Positions 33,944-43,470 are shown, numbered from the stretch's first letter. The stretch is 64,000 nucleotides of DNA from Erythrobacter sp. F6033 (GCF_023016005.1 NZ_JALKAZ010000001.1:1860001-1924000); one strand, 5' to 3'. The notes: a model not told the origin generated them from the letters alone. Program-made: numbers and translations.

Positions 33944-34344
33944 ATGTCCGCGTTCTCTTTTTCCAGCTTGGCTTCATATTGAGCGTAGAGAAGCGCGGTC
34001 TTGTACAGACGAAGCCCACCTAGAACCGCTGCAATCGTCGTTACACTCCAGAATACCGCCTGAAGCCAAAATGGGGGCTGGATCAGGATATCGATACCCA
34101 TCGCTGCACAGATGAGCAGCACCGCGATCAGAATGGTCAGTAACCCGGCCCAACGCGATCCGCGTTCCAGTTCAGAATAGTCCAGATCACAGCTTTCGCA
34201 TTTCACCGCGATCCGTGCAGGCGCCTCAAACAAGGTCGCTGTGCCGCAACGCGGGCACAAACCAGAAAGGGCAGCCTGGAAGAGTGATTTCTCTTGGCCA
34301 GGCTGCCCTTTCTTGTGTTTCGAGCTGGTGCCCGGTTCGATCAA
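33940..34344 (-). CDS. DUF983 membrane protein of the oxidase cluster
   Basis: The conserved part begins LFQAALSGLCPRCG, with two CXXC pairs (CPRCG, CESC) that suggest a zinc ribbon, followed by two helices. DUF983 proteins accompany ctaE in alphaproteobacteria. The start is uncertain. TTG 34344 overlaps the ctaE stop (TTGA) and gives 134 residues. No ATG lies nearer, and the codons before the conserved part are encoded by a 16-bp hairpin at 34264-34313. Confidence 0.8.
   Translation of the reverse strand: MIEPGTSSKHKKGQPGQEKSLFQAALSGLCPRCGTATLFEAPARIAVKCESCDLDYSELERGSRWAGLLTILIAVLLICAAMGIDILIQPPFWLQAVFWSVTTIAAVLGGLRLYKTALLYAQYEAKLEKENADI
34264..34313. other. Very strong hairpin overlapping the start of the DUF983 gene
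   Basis: Perfect 16-bp arms lie at 34264-34279 and 34298-34313. An inner AAGAG/CTCTT (34280-34284 with 34291-34295) extends the stem. It lies 28 bp after the ctaE stop. It could lower read-through into the DUF983 gene or protect the ctaE mRNA end, yet it also encodes residues such as KGQPGQEKSLFQAALSG of the next protein. Confidence 0.7.
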
Positions 34345-35222
34345 TGGACCGGTGCGCCCCAACCGCCCCATACGTAGATGGCGATGAAGAGGAACAGCCA
34401 CACCACGTCAACGAAGTGCCAATACCACGCAGCCGCTTCGAAGCCGAAATGCTGGCGCGGGGTGAAGTGCCCTTTGTAAGCACGGAACAGGCATACCGCG
34501 AGGAAGATCGTACCGATCAGAACGTGGAAACCGTGGAAGCCGGTCGCCATGTAAAACGCCGAGCTGTATGTGTTCTGACCGAAGTTGAACGGCGCGATGC
34601 TATACTCATATGCCTGAATGCCGCTGAACAAAACGCCGAGAGCGATGGTCGCCCAGAGACCTTGCTTAAGAGCGTCACGATCACCGTGGATTAGCGCGTG
34701 GTGCGCCCAAGTCACGGTAGTACCCGAGCAGAGCAGGATCAGGGTGTTAAGCAGCGGAAGACTGAACGCATCGAGTACTTCCATGCCCTCTGGCACGAGC
34801 GCACCACCAGTGGCGGTGTTGTCTGTCAGAAACGCATTGGCGGTCGCCTGCGCAGCCGTGCCAGCGTCCGTGACGGAAAGCGGTGCAGGGAACAGTGCGA
34901 AATCAAAGAATGACCAGAACCACCCGACAAAGAACATCACTTCCGAAGCGATGAACAGAATCATGCCGTAACGCATGTGGAGCTGGACAACGGGAGTGTG
35001 GTCACCGCGTTCGGCTTCGACAACGATGTTCTTGAACCACATGAAGAAGGTCGCGATCAGACCCGCGAGACCGGCCCACATTACAATTGATCCGGTCGCA
35101 CCGAACATTTCGTGCATGTTGAACACAAGTCCGGTGGTGAATGTCACCGCCGATAGCGAACCGACGAGCGGCCAGATATCGGGTTCAAGGATGTGATAGT
35201 CGTGGTTTACGTTGCCAGCCAT
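34341..35222 (-). CDS. ctaE: Cytochrome c oxidase subunit III
   Basis: The 293-residue membrane protein has seven hydrophobic helices: YHILEPDIWPLVGSLSA at the start, GMILFIASEVMFFVGWFWSF and GFHGFHVLIGTIFLAVCLF. The end is AAAWYWHFVDVVWLFLFIAI. It stabilises the aa3 oxidase and its oxygen path. It carries an insertion in the periplasmic loop after helix 3 (TDAGTAAQATANAF). It follows ctaG by 47 bp. Confidence 0.96.
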   Translation of the reverse strand: MAGNVNHDYHILEPDIWPLVGSLSAVTFTTGLVFNMHEMFGATGSIVMWAGLAGLIATFFMWFKNIVVEAERGDHTPVVQLHMRYGMILFIASEVMFFVGWFWSFFDFALFPAPLSVTDAGTAAQATANAFLTDNTATGGALVPEGMEVLDAFSLPLLNTLILLCSGTTVTWAHHALIHGDRDALKQGLWATIALGVLFSGIQAYEYSIAPFNFGQNTYSSAFYMATGFHGFHVLIGTIFLAVCLFRAYKGHFTPRQHFGFEAAAWYWHFVDVVWLFLFIAIYVWGGWGAPVH

Positions 35223-35269
35223 GGTCTGCTTTCCCGTCCCTTAGGATGCGTGGTCAATCATATTTCGCG

Positions 35270-35848
35270 TTAGGAATCCGTCTTTACGGGCTCTTTCACG
35301 CGGTGAAAAGTGTAACTCAAAGTGATTTGTTCAACATCAGCCATAAACTCATCTTCGAGAATGGCCGGATCGACATAATACAGCACGGGCATGCTCACTT
35401 CCTGCCCAGGCTGAAGCGTCTGTTGTGTGAAACAGAAACATTGGATCTTGTGGAAATATTGGCCCGCTTGCGCAGGTTCTACATTAAACGTCGCAGCGCC
35501 CGTTACCGGATATTTGCTATCGTTGCGAGCGATGTAGGATGCGAGATCGCGCTGTCCGATACGGACGGTATCGGTCGCCTGCGCAGGGCTGAACGTCCAT
35601 GGAACGTCGCGCGCAGTTGAAGCGTCGAAACGGATTGAGATTTCTTTGGCAATTCCTGCCTTCGCTGCTGTCGCAGCTTCTGCTTCGGTGGCGACCTGCG
35701 TGGTTCCGCCAAAGCCTGTCACCCGGCAAAACAAATCATACAAAGGAACTGCGGCATAGCCGAGACCAAGCATCGCCAGCGCGCCAAGAAGCGCGAGGCC
35801 GCCAGTGCGAAGATTGCGATCATCAATGGATGGCTGCACGGTGCTCAT
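35270..35848 (-). CDS. ctaG: Copper-chaperone assembly protein CtaG/Cox11
   Basis: The 192-residue protein has one N-terminal helix (LALLGALAMLGLGYAAVPLY), the family FCRVTGFGGTTQ and the copper site KIQCFCFTQQTLQPGQEV. It delivers CuB to subunit I on the periplasmic side. Its ATG overlaps the small gene upstream by TAATG. Confidence 0.95.
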   Translation of the reverse strand: MSTVQPSIDDRNLRTGGLALLGALAMLGLGYAAVPLYDLFCRVTGFGGTTQVATEAEAATAAKAGIAKEISIRFDASTARDVPWTFSPAQATDTVRIGQRDLASYIARNDSKYPVTGAATFNVEPAQAGQYFHKIQCFCFTQQTLQPGQEVSMPVLYYVDPAILEDEFMADVEQITLSYTFHRVKEPVKTDS

Positions 35849-35976
35849 TATTGCCCTCCAATCCGGGCGATTGTGATCAAGTAGAACAATACGACGAAGA
35901 ACAGCAGCGTGCCGCCAACCACAAGGTTGCGAGCTTTCTGCCGGCGCTTCGTTTCTGCTTCTTCTTCAGGGGTCAT
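35848..35976 (-). CDS. CoxF-like small membrane protein (42 aa) between ctaB and ctaG
   Basis: Translated by eye: [17 protein letters not shown] then one hydrophobic helix ([18 protein letters not shown]), ending IGGQ. Its ATG overlaps the ctaB stop (ATGA) and its stop overlaps the ctaG start (TAATG). Alphaproteobacterial oxidase clusters carry a one-helix CoxF-type protein exactly here. The charge pattern puts the N-terminus in the cytoplasm. Too short for most automatic gene calls. Confidence 0.85.
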   Translation of the reverse strand: MTPEEEAETKRRQKARNLVVGGTLLFFVVLFYLITIARIGGQ

Positions 35977-36920
35977 GCGAACATACCTCCGCCGATCAGG
36001 CCATTGTTTTCAAGCAAACGGTCCGCGACCAATGCAGCAAACAAAGCGAACAGGTAAATGATGCTGAATTTGAACAGCTTCCGTTCGGGAAGCATCTGAT
36101 CTTCAGCCGCGCGTTCCCGTGTGCCAACCGGCATAGCCAGCGCGAAGAACAATAGAGACAATACGACAGAAATCGATCCATACACCCAGCTCACCTCGCC
36201 GATCGCCCAAGGAGCGATCGCCACTGGTGCCAACAGCACGGTGTAAACCAATATCTGGATGCGGGTCGATTTTTCGCCTGCGACGACGGGCATCATCGGA
36301 ATGCCCACTTTTGCGTAGTCAGACTTCATAAACAGCGCGAGCGCCCAAAAATGCGGCGGCGTCCACATAAAGATGATTGCGAAAAGCAGGACCGGCATCA
36401 GCGTGATCTCACCAGTCACCGCGACCCAACCGATGAACGGCGGGAACGCGCCAGAGCCGCCACCGATCACGATATTCTGAGGCGTGCGCGGCTTAAGCCA
36501 CATTGTGTAGATGACCGCGTAATAGACAATCGCCGCAGCAAGCGCGATTGCCGCCAACCAACCGATTGCGACCCCCATCAGGCCGACCGAAGTGACCGAC
36601 AGGAAAACGCCGAAATCGCGCGCATCCTTTGGAAGCATACGACCAGTTGGCAGCGGCCTATTGGCCGTCCGCTTCATGCCCGCATCAAGGTCCATTTCCC
36701 ACCATTGATTGAGCGCAGCCGAACCGCCTGCTCCCATTGCGATAGCAAGAATGGCCGTAAAGCCGAGAACCGGATGGATAGTGCCCGGTGCTGCAAGCAG
36801 ACCGCAAATGCCGGTGAAGATCACCAGCGTCATAACCCGCGGCTTGGTCAGCGTGAAAAAATCACGCCAATCGGCCGGCATCGGGTGCGGTTTGGCAGTC
36901 GGGGTTAAAAGCGTATCCAT
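35973..36920 (-). CDS. ctaB: Protohaem IX farnesyltransferase (haem o synthase)
   Basis: The 315-residue UbiA-superfamily enzyme adds farnesyl to haem b. It has [19 protein letters not shown], the first Asp motif [17 protein letters not shown] and the second [19 protein letters not shown] region. Nine hydrophobic helices are seen. The position between ctaD and ctaG is canonical. A 124-bp gap separates it from ctaD, without a clear terminator. Confidence 0.96.
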   Translation of the reverse strand: MDTLLTPTAKPHPMPADWRDFFTLTKPRVMTLVIFTGICGLLAAPGTIHPVLGFTAILAIAMGAGGSAALNQWWEMDLDAGMKRTANRPLPTGRMLPKDARDFGVFLSVTSVGLMGVAIGWLAAIALAAAIVYYAVIYTMWLKPRTPQNIVIGGGSGAFPPFIGWVAVTGEITLMPVLLFAIIFMWTPPHFWALALFMKSDYAKVGIPMMPVVAGEKSTRIQILVYTVLLAPVAIAPWAIGEVSWVYGSISVVLSLLFFALAMPVGTRERAAEDQMLPERKLFKFSIIYLFALFAALVADRLLENNGLIGGGMFA

Positions 36921-37044
36921 CGAGAGCTTTTCAGGCGTTTGTCCTATTTGAAAGAGAGCGCGCCATTGCCAGCACGCCCTCCCCCGTTTTCGTTTTTGCG
37001 ATCAGATGGCCGGGCATTGAGCGCCGACCACCGATCAGTCACCA

Positions 37045-38757
37045 TCAGGCCGAGGCTGGACGGTGATCGTGGTAATCGTGGTGGTCTTCGATAACCGGAA
37101 GCGTTTCGAACTGGTGGAACGGTGGAGGGCTCGAAAGCGTCCATTCCAGTGTCGTCGCGCCTTCGCCCCATGGGTTCGCAGCGGCTTTTTTGCCAGCAGT
37201 GAACGCGTAAGCGAGGTTCACGAAGAACACGACCATCGAAAGCGCCATGATCATATAACCGTACGAGCTGATCTCGTTCCAGTATGCGAAGGCTTCTGGA
37301 TAATCAGGGATACGACGCGGCATCCCGTTCATACCCAGGAAGTGCTGTGGGAAGAAGATCACGTTCACGCCGATGAAGAAGCCCCAGAAATGCAGGTGCG
37401 AAAGGAATTCGCTGTGCATCCGGCCGCTCATTTTTGGGAACCAGTAATAGAAACCGGCGAACAGTGAGAAGACCGCACCCATCGACAACACATAGTGGAA
37501 GTGAGCAACCACGTAATATGTGTCGTGAAGGTTGTCGTCGATGCCGCCATTGGCGAGCACAACGCCGGTCACACCGCCCACGGTGAACAGGAAGATGAAG
37601 CCCATCGCCCAAACCATTGGCGATTTGAACTCCATGCTGCCGCCCCACATTGTGGCGATCCAGCTGAAGATTTTCACGCCGGTCGGTACAGCGATAACCA
37701 TCGTCGCAGCGGTGAAGTACATCTTCGTGTTTACGTCGAGCCCGACGGTGTACATGTGGTGCGCCCACACGATGAAGCCGACAACGCCGATAGCAACCAT
37801 GGCGTAGGCCATGCCGAGATAGCCAAACACAGGCTTACGGCTGAAGGTCGCGACGATCTGAGAGATCATGCCAAAGCCCGGCAGGATCATAATGTACACT
37901 TCAGGGTGACCGAAGAACCAGAATAGGTGCTGGTAGAGAACCGGGTCACCACCGCCTGCTGGATCGAAGAAGGTGGTCTGGAAGTTACGGTCTGTCAGCA
38001 GCATTGTGATCGCAGCCGCAAGCACCGGAAGCGCGAGCAGCAGCAGGAATGCTGTGACCAGCACCGACCATACGAACAGCGGCATTTTGTGCAGGGTCAT
38101 ACCGGGCGCGCGCATGTTGAAAATGGTGGTGATGAAGTTGGTCGCACCAAGGATCGAGCCAGCGCCCGCAAGGTGCAAAGAGAAGATCGCGAAGTCGACC
38201 GCTGGGCCGGAGTTACCAGTCGTCGAAAGCGGCGCATAGACCGTCCAACCGACACCTGCGCCCAATGCGTTTTCACCGGTACCCGGCACAAACAGCGAGA
38301 AACAAAGGCTTACGAAACCAGCAACGGTCAACCAGAACGAAACGTTGTTCATGCGTGGGAACGCCATGTCAGGCGCACCAATCATCAACGGAACAAACCA
38401 GTTACCGAAACCACCAATCATGGCCGGCATGACCATGAAGAAGACCATGATCAAACCGTGAGCCGTGATAAACACGTTCCACATATGGAGGTTGGCATTT
38501 TCCTCCGCTGTGCCGCCGAAGAATTCCACAGCCGCACCAAGATATTGGATGCCCGGCTCAGCCAGTTCCAAACGCATAACGCCCGACATCGCACCACCAA
38601 CGATACCCGCGATAATCGCAAAGATCAGGTAGAGTGTGCCGATATCCTTGTGGTTGGTCGACATGAACCAACGCTTGAAGAAACTCGGCTTATGATCAGC
38701 ATGATCATGAGCGTGGTCTTCGGTGTGGGTGTCGAAACCTTCAGCGGTAGTGGCCAT
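37045..38757 (-). CDS. ctaD: Cytochrome c oxidase subunit I
   Basis: The 570-residue protein has twelve helices. [13 protein letters not shown] with the cross-linked His-Tyr pair, [14 protein letters not shown] (CuB histidines) and [17 protein letters not shown] (haem ligands) identify the aa3-type haem-copper oxidase. The N-terminus is His/Asp-rich ([15 protein letters not shown]), and the C-terminus too ([14 protein letters not shown]), perhaps for copper handling. It follows ctaC by 51 bp. Confidence 0.97.
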   Translation of the reverse strand: MATTAEGFDTHTEDHAHDHADHKPSFFKRWFMSTNHKDIGTLYLIFAIIAGIVGGAMSGVMRLELAEPGIQYLGAAVEFFGGTAEENANLHMWNVFITAHGLIMVFFMVMPAMIGGFGNWFVPLMIGAPDMAFPRMNNVSFWLTVAGFVSLCFSLFVPGTGENALGAGVGWTVYAPLSTTGNSGPAVDFAIFSLHLAGAGSILGATNFITTIFNMRAPGMTLHKMPLFVWSVLVTAFLLLLALPVLAAAITMLLTDRNFQTTFFDPAGGGDPVLYQHLFWFFGHPEVYIMILPGFGMISQIVATFSRKPVFGYLGMAYAMVAIGVVGFIVWAHHMYTVGLDVNTKMYFTAATMVIAVPTGVKIFSWIATMWGGSMEFKSPMVWAMGFIFLFTVGGVTGVVLANGGIDDNLHDTYYVVAHFHYVLSMGAVFSLFAGFYYWFPKMSGRMHSEFLSHLHFWGFFIGVNVIFFPQHFLGMNGMPRRIPDYPEAFAYWNEISSYGYMIMALSMVVFFVNLAYAFTAGKKAAANPWGEGATTLEWTLSSPPPFHQFETLPVIEDHHDYHDHRPASA

Positions 38758-38808
38758 GGTTCAGATTCTCTCGGTTCGTATCGTGTTCGTATTCGGTTCG
38801 GCGTCAGA

Positions 38809-39828
38809 TTAAGCTGCTGGAGCTGCTTCTGCAGTGTCTTCAGCGACCTCTTCTTCAGCAGCGGCTTCTTCAGCGCCGGGCAGTGAACCGCCCTGCTCAA
38901 GAACCCACGCTTCAAATTCTTCCATCGGCAGTGCTTCGACCGCGATCGGCATATAGCCGTGGCGCGCGCCGCACAGTTCGGAGCACTGACCGTAATACAG
39001 GCCCGGCTCCTTGATGGTGAGCAGCTTTTCATTCAAACGGCCCGGCACTGCATCCATTTTGAACCACAGCGATGGCACTGCGAATGCATGAATTACGTCA
39101 GCCGCAGTGGTTTGGATGCGAAGCGGAACGCCAGCTGGGACGACCATACGGTTATCAACGGCAAGCTTCGCAGGCTCACCATTTGCAATCGCGTCCGCAT
39201 CGGAAAGCATGTTGGAAATGATCTCAACATCGCCGTGATCAGGATACGAATAACCCCAGTACCACTGATAGCCGGTTGCCTTGATCGTGATCGCATCCTC
39301 TGGCGGCGTTTCATACTGGCGCGCGAGGAGCGTGATCGAAGGAACCGCAATCACGACCAGGATGAGCGCGGGGACAATCGTCCAAACGACTTCAATCAAA
39401 GTGTTGTGGGTGGTCTTCGAAGGTTCCGGGTTAGCGCGGCGATTGTAGCGCACGATAACCCAAAGCAGCAGCGCAAGGACGAAAATGCTGATCGCGGTGA
39501 TAACCGGCATCAGGATGTAATCGTGCATGTTGAGCGCATAGATACCGTTGTCGGTATACTGATCCTGAAACGTCATACTCTTTAGCATGTCGTCTGTTGC
39601 TGCAGTGGGCATGCCCTTGCCTTCGACAGGCTCAAGCGGGGTGTAGGCACCAGAACCATCTGGAGCTTCGGTTTCACCAGCAGGCACTTCGTCAGGCCCT
39701 GCGATGGCCGGAACATCCGCCCCAACAGTTTCCTGCGCAAACACCGTCTGCGGAGCCGTGATAGCAAGCATCGCGGCAAACAACGCGATGAAGCCGAATT
39801 TCAAACGGGTGTGGATGTGCCCCATCAT
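38809..39828 (-). CDS. ctaC: Cytochrome c oxidase subunit II
   Basis: The protein has 339 residues from ATG 39828 (a second ATG at 39825). A signal peptide (FIALFAAMLAITAPQTVFA), an acidic linker, two helices and the cupredoxin domain follow. The CuA site is CSELCGARHGYMPI and an aromatic stretch YQWYWGYSYPD precedes it. No haem-c domain. The C-terminal tail is Ala/Glu-rich (EEAAAEEEVAEDTAEAAP). It is the first gene of the oxidase series. Confidence 0.95.
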   Translation of the reverse strand: MMGHIHTRLKFGFIALFAAMLAITAPQTVFAQETVGADVPAIAGPDEVPAGETEAPDGSGAYTPLEPVEGKGMPTAATDDMLKSMTFQDQYTDNGIYALNMHDYILMPVITAISIFVLALLLWVIVRYNRRANPEPSKTTHNTLIEVVWTIVPALILVVIAVPSITLLARQYETPPEDAITIKATGYQWYWGYSYPDHGDVEIISNMLSDADAIANGEPAKLAVDNRMVVPAGVPLRIQTTAADVIHAFAVPSLWFKMDAVPGRLNEKLLTIKEPGLYYGQCSELCGARHGYMPIAVEALPMEEFEAWVLEQGGSLPGAEEAAAEEEVAEDTAEAAPAA

Positions 39829-40056
39829 AAATGTGCCCAAACTAACTTTCGATTTTATCCCATGCTGCCCGTAACCCATGCTTCGCAGTGAAGCGGAATC
39901 GGACAGCGATTTTGCTGACATTACTGTCAACTTGGTTGGCCTATTAGCCGCGCTTGCCCCGTGCCTCAAGCGGTTCTAGGGAGAATTTTATGCAATGCAC
40001 CATGATCCGTGCGCAAGCCCGCCCGTAAGGCCCCATGAAATGAAGGCAATTGATCA
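39829..40056. promoter_or_regulatory. Divergent 228-bp region between ctaC and pyrE
   Basis: The region contains TGACA-TTAC-TGTCA (39916-39929), a palindrome that overlaps a minus-strand TTGACA (39930-39925), a possible -35 for ctaC. No good -10 follows at 17 bases. A 12-codon frame with a good ribosome site lies at 39990-40028. No FNR box was found here. Confidence 0.35.
39990..40028 (+). CDS. Possible 12-codon leader peptide upstream of pyrE
   Basis: AGGGAGA nine bases before ATG 39990 makes a good ribosome-binding site for MQCTMIRAQARP, which ends 28 bp before the pyrE start. pyrE expression depends on a translated leader in some bacteria. No clear terminator stem follows here, so attenuation is only a possibility. 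Confidence 0.3.
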   Translation: MQCTMIRAQARP

Positions 40057-40662
40057 ATGAATTATGCCCCCTCCCTGCCGCGCACTGAAGAAGACGTGCT
40101 TGCCGAATTTCGCGGTTGCGGCGCCCTGTTGGAAGGTCATTTCAAGTTGTCTTCAGGCAAACATAGCGGCCATTATCTCCAATGCGCCCGTGTGCTTATG
40201 AACCCGGCTCGCGCGGCAAGACTTGCACAAGCAGTGGTCGCTGGCATTCCTGCAGAAATCGTGGACAAAGTAGATGTGGTCGTCTCTCCAGCAATGGGCG
40301 GCATCATTATCGGGCACGAAGTTGGCCGGGTCTTGGACAAAGACGCGCTATTCCTTGAACGTCCCGAAGGCACGTTCCATTTGCGCCGCGGCTTCGCGCT
40401 TGAACCGGGTGCAAAAGTGTTGATGGTCGAAGATGTCGTCACAACTGGACTGTCCAGCCGCGAAGCCATCGCAGCCGTGGCGCGGGAAGGCGGCGAAGTG
40501 ATTGCAGAATGTTCGCTGATCGACCGTTCTCTGGGTTCGGTCGATCTGGGCGTGCCATTTTATCCGCTCGCCGCTTTTGATTTTCCGACATACGAAGAAG
40601 ACAGCATCCCCGATACCCTCGCCAGCGTAGCTATTACAAAGCCCGGAAGCCGCAAGGAATAG
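40057..40662 (+). CDS. pyrE: Orotate phosphoribosyltransferase
   Basis: The 201-residue type I phosphoribosyltransferase makes OMP from orotate and PRPP. The PRPP motif is VLMVEDVVTTGLSS, the substrate loop VVVSPAMGGIIIGHEVGR. The N-terminus has LLEGHFKLSSGKHSGHYLQC. It starts the plus-strand series and is 6 bp from pdxJ. Confidence 0.96.
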   Translation: MNYAPSLPRTEEDVLAEFRGCGALLEGHFKLSSGKHSGHYLQCARVLMNPARAARLAQAVVAGIPAEIVDKVDVVVSPAMGGIIIGHEVGRVLDKDALFLERPEGTFHLRRGFALEPGAKVLMVEDVVTTGLSSREAIAAVAREGGEVIAECSLIDRSLGSVDLGVPFYPLAAFDFPTYEEDSIPDTLASVAITKPGSRKE

Positions 40663-40668
40663 CCCCAG

Positions 40669-41424
40669 ATGAACGCATCGCTCCACCCCAATCCGCTTCG
40701 TCTCGGCGTGAATATCGATCACGTGGCGACGATCAGGAACGCGCGTGGCGGCGATCATCCCGATCCTGTGCGCGCTGCCGAAATCGTAAGCCGCGTTGGC
40801 GGAGACGGCATCACGGCGCATTTGCGCGAAGACCGACGCCATATCCGCGATGAAGATCTGGCGCGTATTCAGGCTGCAACCAATCTGCCGCTCAATCTTG
40901 AGATGGCAGCGACGCAAGAAATGCTGGATATTGCCCTGCGTCACAAGCCGCATGCCGCATGCATCGTGCCTGAAAAGCGCGAAGAACGCACGACTGAAGG
41001 CGGTTTGGACGCCGCTGGCTTACACAACACTCTCGTCCCGATCATCGATGAATTGCGCAGCGCAGATATCCGCGTTTCGCTTTTCATCGAGGCGAATGAG
41101 CGCCAGCTTGATGCAGCTCTCCGCCTCGGCGCCCCGGTCGTCGAATTTCATACCGGTGAATATGCGCATGCGATTTTGGACGGGGATAGCGAGCGCACAG
41201 AGCGCGAGTTGCGCCGGATCACGGATATGTCTGCGCTCGCCGCCAAGAACGGGATCGAGCCGCATGCGGGCCACGGCCTCACCTATTACAACGTTCAACC
41301 AATCGCCGCCATCCCGCATATCGCCGAGCTCAATATTGGGCATTACCTTGTTGGTGAAGCTGTGTTCGTCGGATTGGAAAGCGCCGTATTGCGGATGCGC
41401 GAGTTGATGGATGAGGCCCGCTGA
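40669..41424 (+). CDS. pdxJ: Pyridoxine 5'-phosphate synthase
   Basis: The 251-residue TIM barrel makes the PLP ring from deoxyxylulose phosphate and aminoacetone phosphate. LGVNIDHVATIRNARGG opens it, with the catalytic glutamate region NLEMAATQEM, VPEKREERTTEGG and GHGLTYYNV near the end. acpS downstream is its usual neighbour. Confidence 0.96.
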   Translation: MNASLHPNPLRLGVNIDHVATIRNARGGDHPDPVRAAEIVSRVGGDGITAHLREDRRHIRDEDLARIQAATNLPLNLEMAATQEMLDIALRHKPHAACIVPEKREERTTEGGLDAAGLHNTLVPIIDELRSADIRVSLFIEANERQLDAALRLGAPVVEFHTGEYAHAILDGDSERTERELRRITDMSALAAKNGIEPHAGHGLTYYNVQPIAAIPHIAELNIGHYLVGEAVFVGLESAVLRMRELMDEAR

Positions 41425-41707
41425 GGTGAACACCAGCCAAGCCCCTGAATTGACTTCAGAGCAAAAGCGCTGGGCTTTTCTTGGATCAACGCTGTTCCTG
41501 ACATCCGTTGGTTTTTTGGGGTTTGCATTCGCCGAAGGGTTCATGCTGGCATTTGCCATTGGTTGGGTCGCCTTGCAGATGTTCGGCTATATCGGCGCTC
41601 TCAAAATGGCGAAGGGTGAAATCGCGCATCCCTTGTTCAAATCACAGGTCATGCTTCATCTGATTGTGCTCGGATTGCTGGCTGCGCTATTTATTCGCGC
41701 AGCATGA
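41411..41707 (+). CDS. Small membrane protein between pdxJ and acpS, unknown (first)
   Basis: The 98-residue protein has a polar N-terminus and three hydrophobic helices (FLGSTLFLTSVGFLGFAFAE, FAIGWVALQMFGYIGAL, MLHLIVLGLLAALFI). ATG 41411 overlaps pdxJ by 14; GTG 41426, just after the pdxJ stop, is an alternative. No family is recognised. Confidence 0.65.
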   Translation: MRPAEVNTSQAPELTSEQKRWAFLGSTLFLTSVGFLGFAFAEGFMLAFAIGWVALQMFGYIGALKMAKGEIAHPLFKSQVMLHLIVLGLLAALFIRAA

Positions 41708-41720
41708 GGCAGATTGAACA

Positions 41721-42032
41721 ATGAACAACACACCCAAACCCGCTTGGCATCTTGCCCTTATAATCATCTGGTACGGTGTCCTGCTGCTCGGATCGGGCGG
41801 GTTGGCGCTGCTCGGCCTTGCATTCGGATCTGAAGCCTATCGAAACAAACCGATCCCGTTCATTGAATTGGCGATCATTGTAGGGCCGTTTCTGGTATCG
41901 GCTGCCTTGCTCGCCGCCACGCTTTATTGCTGGAATACGGGCCGACAACGCGCCGCCTATCAATTGTGCGGCGTCAGCGTGCTCGTCATAGTCGCTGTGT
42001 TTGCATTCCTCACAGGCGGACTGGGCATATGA
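41721..42032 (+). CDS. Small membrane protein between pdxJ and acpS, unknown (second)
   Basis: The 103-residue protein has three hydrophobic helices ([57 protein letters not shown]). ATG 41721 follows a weak AGATTG. Its stop overlaps acpS (ATGA), which supports translation. Together with the gene before, it may form a small membrane pair; no function is known. Confidence 0.65.
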   Translation: MNNTPKPAWHLALIIIWYGVLLLGSGGLALLGLAFGSEAYRNKPIPFIELAIIVGPFLVSAALLAATLYCWNTGRQRAAYQLCGVSVLVIVAVFAFLTGGLGI

Positions 42033-42439
42033 TCATCGGTCTCGGCTCTGATTTGTGCAATATTGAGCGCATTCAAAACTCGCTCAACCGGTTTGGTGAG
42101 CGGTTCGAAAACCGGGTCTTCACCGATGTTGAACGCGCCAAGGCACAGCGCCGCCCCTTCACCATCGCAGGAACCTACGCAAAACGGTTTGCCGCCAAGG
42201 AAGCGTTCAGCAAAGCGGTAGGCACCGGATTTCGCCGCGGGGTCTTTATGAAAGACATCGGAGTCGTGAACGCTCCTTCGGGCGCGCCAACTCTTGCTTT
42301 GACAGGCGGAGCGGCAAAGCGGCTTGAAGAAATGATCCCGTCAGGCCATGAGGCCCATATTCATCTTACCCTAACCGACGATCATCCATGGGCGCAGGCC
42401 TTCGTAATCATCGAAGCCACGCGTATCATCGACGGTTAA
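42029..42439 (+). CDS. acpS: Holo-[acyl-carrier-protein] synthase
   Basis: The 136-residue phosphopantetheinyl transferase has [12 protein letters not shown] with the metal aspartate and [17 protein letters not shown] with the second acidic ligand. It arms ACP for fatty acid synthesis. ATG 42029 gives the standard start; the longer frame lies inside the previous gene. Confidence 0.95.
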   Translation: MIIGLGSDLCNIERIQNSLNRFGERFENRVFTDVERAKAQRRPFTIAGTYAKRFAAKEAFSKAVGTGFRRGVFMKDIGVVNAPSGAPTLALTGGAAKRLEEMIPSGHEAHIHLTLTDDHPWAQAFVIIEATRIIDG

Positions 42440-42462
42440 ATGAAAGTGCTGAAACCAACATC

Positions 42463-43449
42463 GTGACCGAGCCTACCCCTACTCCGGCTGAGACCCGTAC
42501 GCCCAGTGAAGCCCCCACCAGTGCGGCGCCGGCTGGCGATGCTGTCTCGAACACGAAAACCGAAGAAGAGACCGAAGAAAAGATCGATTGGTTCGCCGAA
42601 CTGCGCGGTCTCGCGATCATGCTGTTCGCGGTGCTTGTCTTCCACAGTCTGGTCGCCAAGCCGTTCTATATCCCGTCCACTTCAATGATGCCGAGCCTTC
42701 ACGTCGGTGATCGTTTGATCGTGAGCAAATATCCGTATGGATGGTCTTGGGCATCGGCGAGCTTTCACCTGCTCCCTAGAGGCAAATGGCGGGTTTTCGC
42801 CTCGACGCCGGAATATGGCGATATCGTGATCCCGGTGCACCCAACCCGCGATGAGGACTACATTAAGCGTGTTGTCGCATTGCCTGGCGACACAATCGAA
42901 GTGCGCGATGGCCGCATCATTTTGAACGGTGAGATGATCAAGCGCGAACTGGTCCCGCCGGTACAGATTCCGTTTGAGCCGGAACTAACCTGCCAAAGCG
43001 GCATGGGAACACGCCCATGTCTCGAAAGTTTCGAGAATTACCGCAAGACGGATGCCGACGGTAACGACTATTTCGAGCCAGAGACTTACCGTGAAACGCT
43101 GCCCAATGGTGCCACGTACTTGGTCATTGATCATGTTGACCAAAGCAACTTCAGAAGCGGTCCTGACGATCTCGACAATTATGGTCCCAAAGTCATTCCT
43201 GAAGGCCACGTTTTCGTTATGGGCGACAACCGCGATGAAAGCGCAGACAGCCGCGCAGCCGCTGGCGCGCAAGGTCTGGACGGTCCGATCCCGATGGAAA
43301 ACATCGGCGGCCGCGCAGAGTTCATTACCTTCTCGCTTGATGGATCGACGACTTGGAATCCGGGTAGCTGGTTCTCCAGCATGCGCGGCGACCGCGCGTG
43401 GACCACGCTGCGTCCGGCAATCGCCGAAGGTTATGAAACCGAAGAGTGA
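42463..43449 (+). CDS. lepB: Signal peptidase I
   Basis: The protein has 328 residues from GTG 42463. A Thr/Pro/Ala/Glu-rich cytoplasmic part of ~45 residues leads to one helix (GLAIMLFAVLVFHSLVAKPF). The catalytic serine is in PSTSMMPSL, the lysine in YIKRVVALPGD, and the box E motif in MGDNRDESADSR. The enzyme removes secretory signal peptides at the membrane. It follows acpS, the usual order; rnc is not next here. Confidence 0.95.
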   Translation: MTEPTPTPAETRTPSEAPTSAAPAGDAVSNTKTEEETEEKIDWFAELRGLAIMLFAVLVFHSLVAKPFYIPSTSMMPSLHVGDRLIVSKYPYGWSWASASFHLLPRGKWRVFASTPEYGDIVIPVHPTRDEDYIKRVVALPGDTIEVRDGRIILNGEMIKRELVPPVQIPFEPELTCQSGMGTRPCLESFENYRKTDADGNDYFEPETYRETLPNGATYLVIDHVDQSNFRSGPDDLDNYGPKVIPEGHVFVMGDNRDESADSRAAAGAQGLDGPIPMENIGGRAEFITFSLDGSTTWNPGSWFSSMRGDRAWTTLRPAIAEGYETEE

Positions 43450-43470
43450 GCAGCACGTTAGCTGAGTAAT

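Noticed and set aside
37927..38886. 319-codon plus-strand frame opposite ctaD
   Set aside because: It is the antisense of a highly conserved oxidase subunit; its Arg/His-rich composition is what complementing such codons gives.
40045..40062. Second FNR-like site at the pyrE start (TTGATCAATGAATTA)
   Set aside because: Only one half fits TTGAT; the spacing and second half do not match ATCAA, and it overlaps the start codon.
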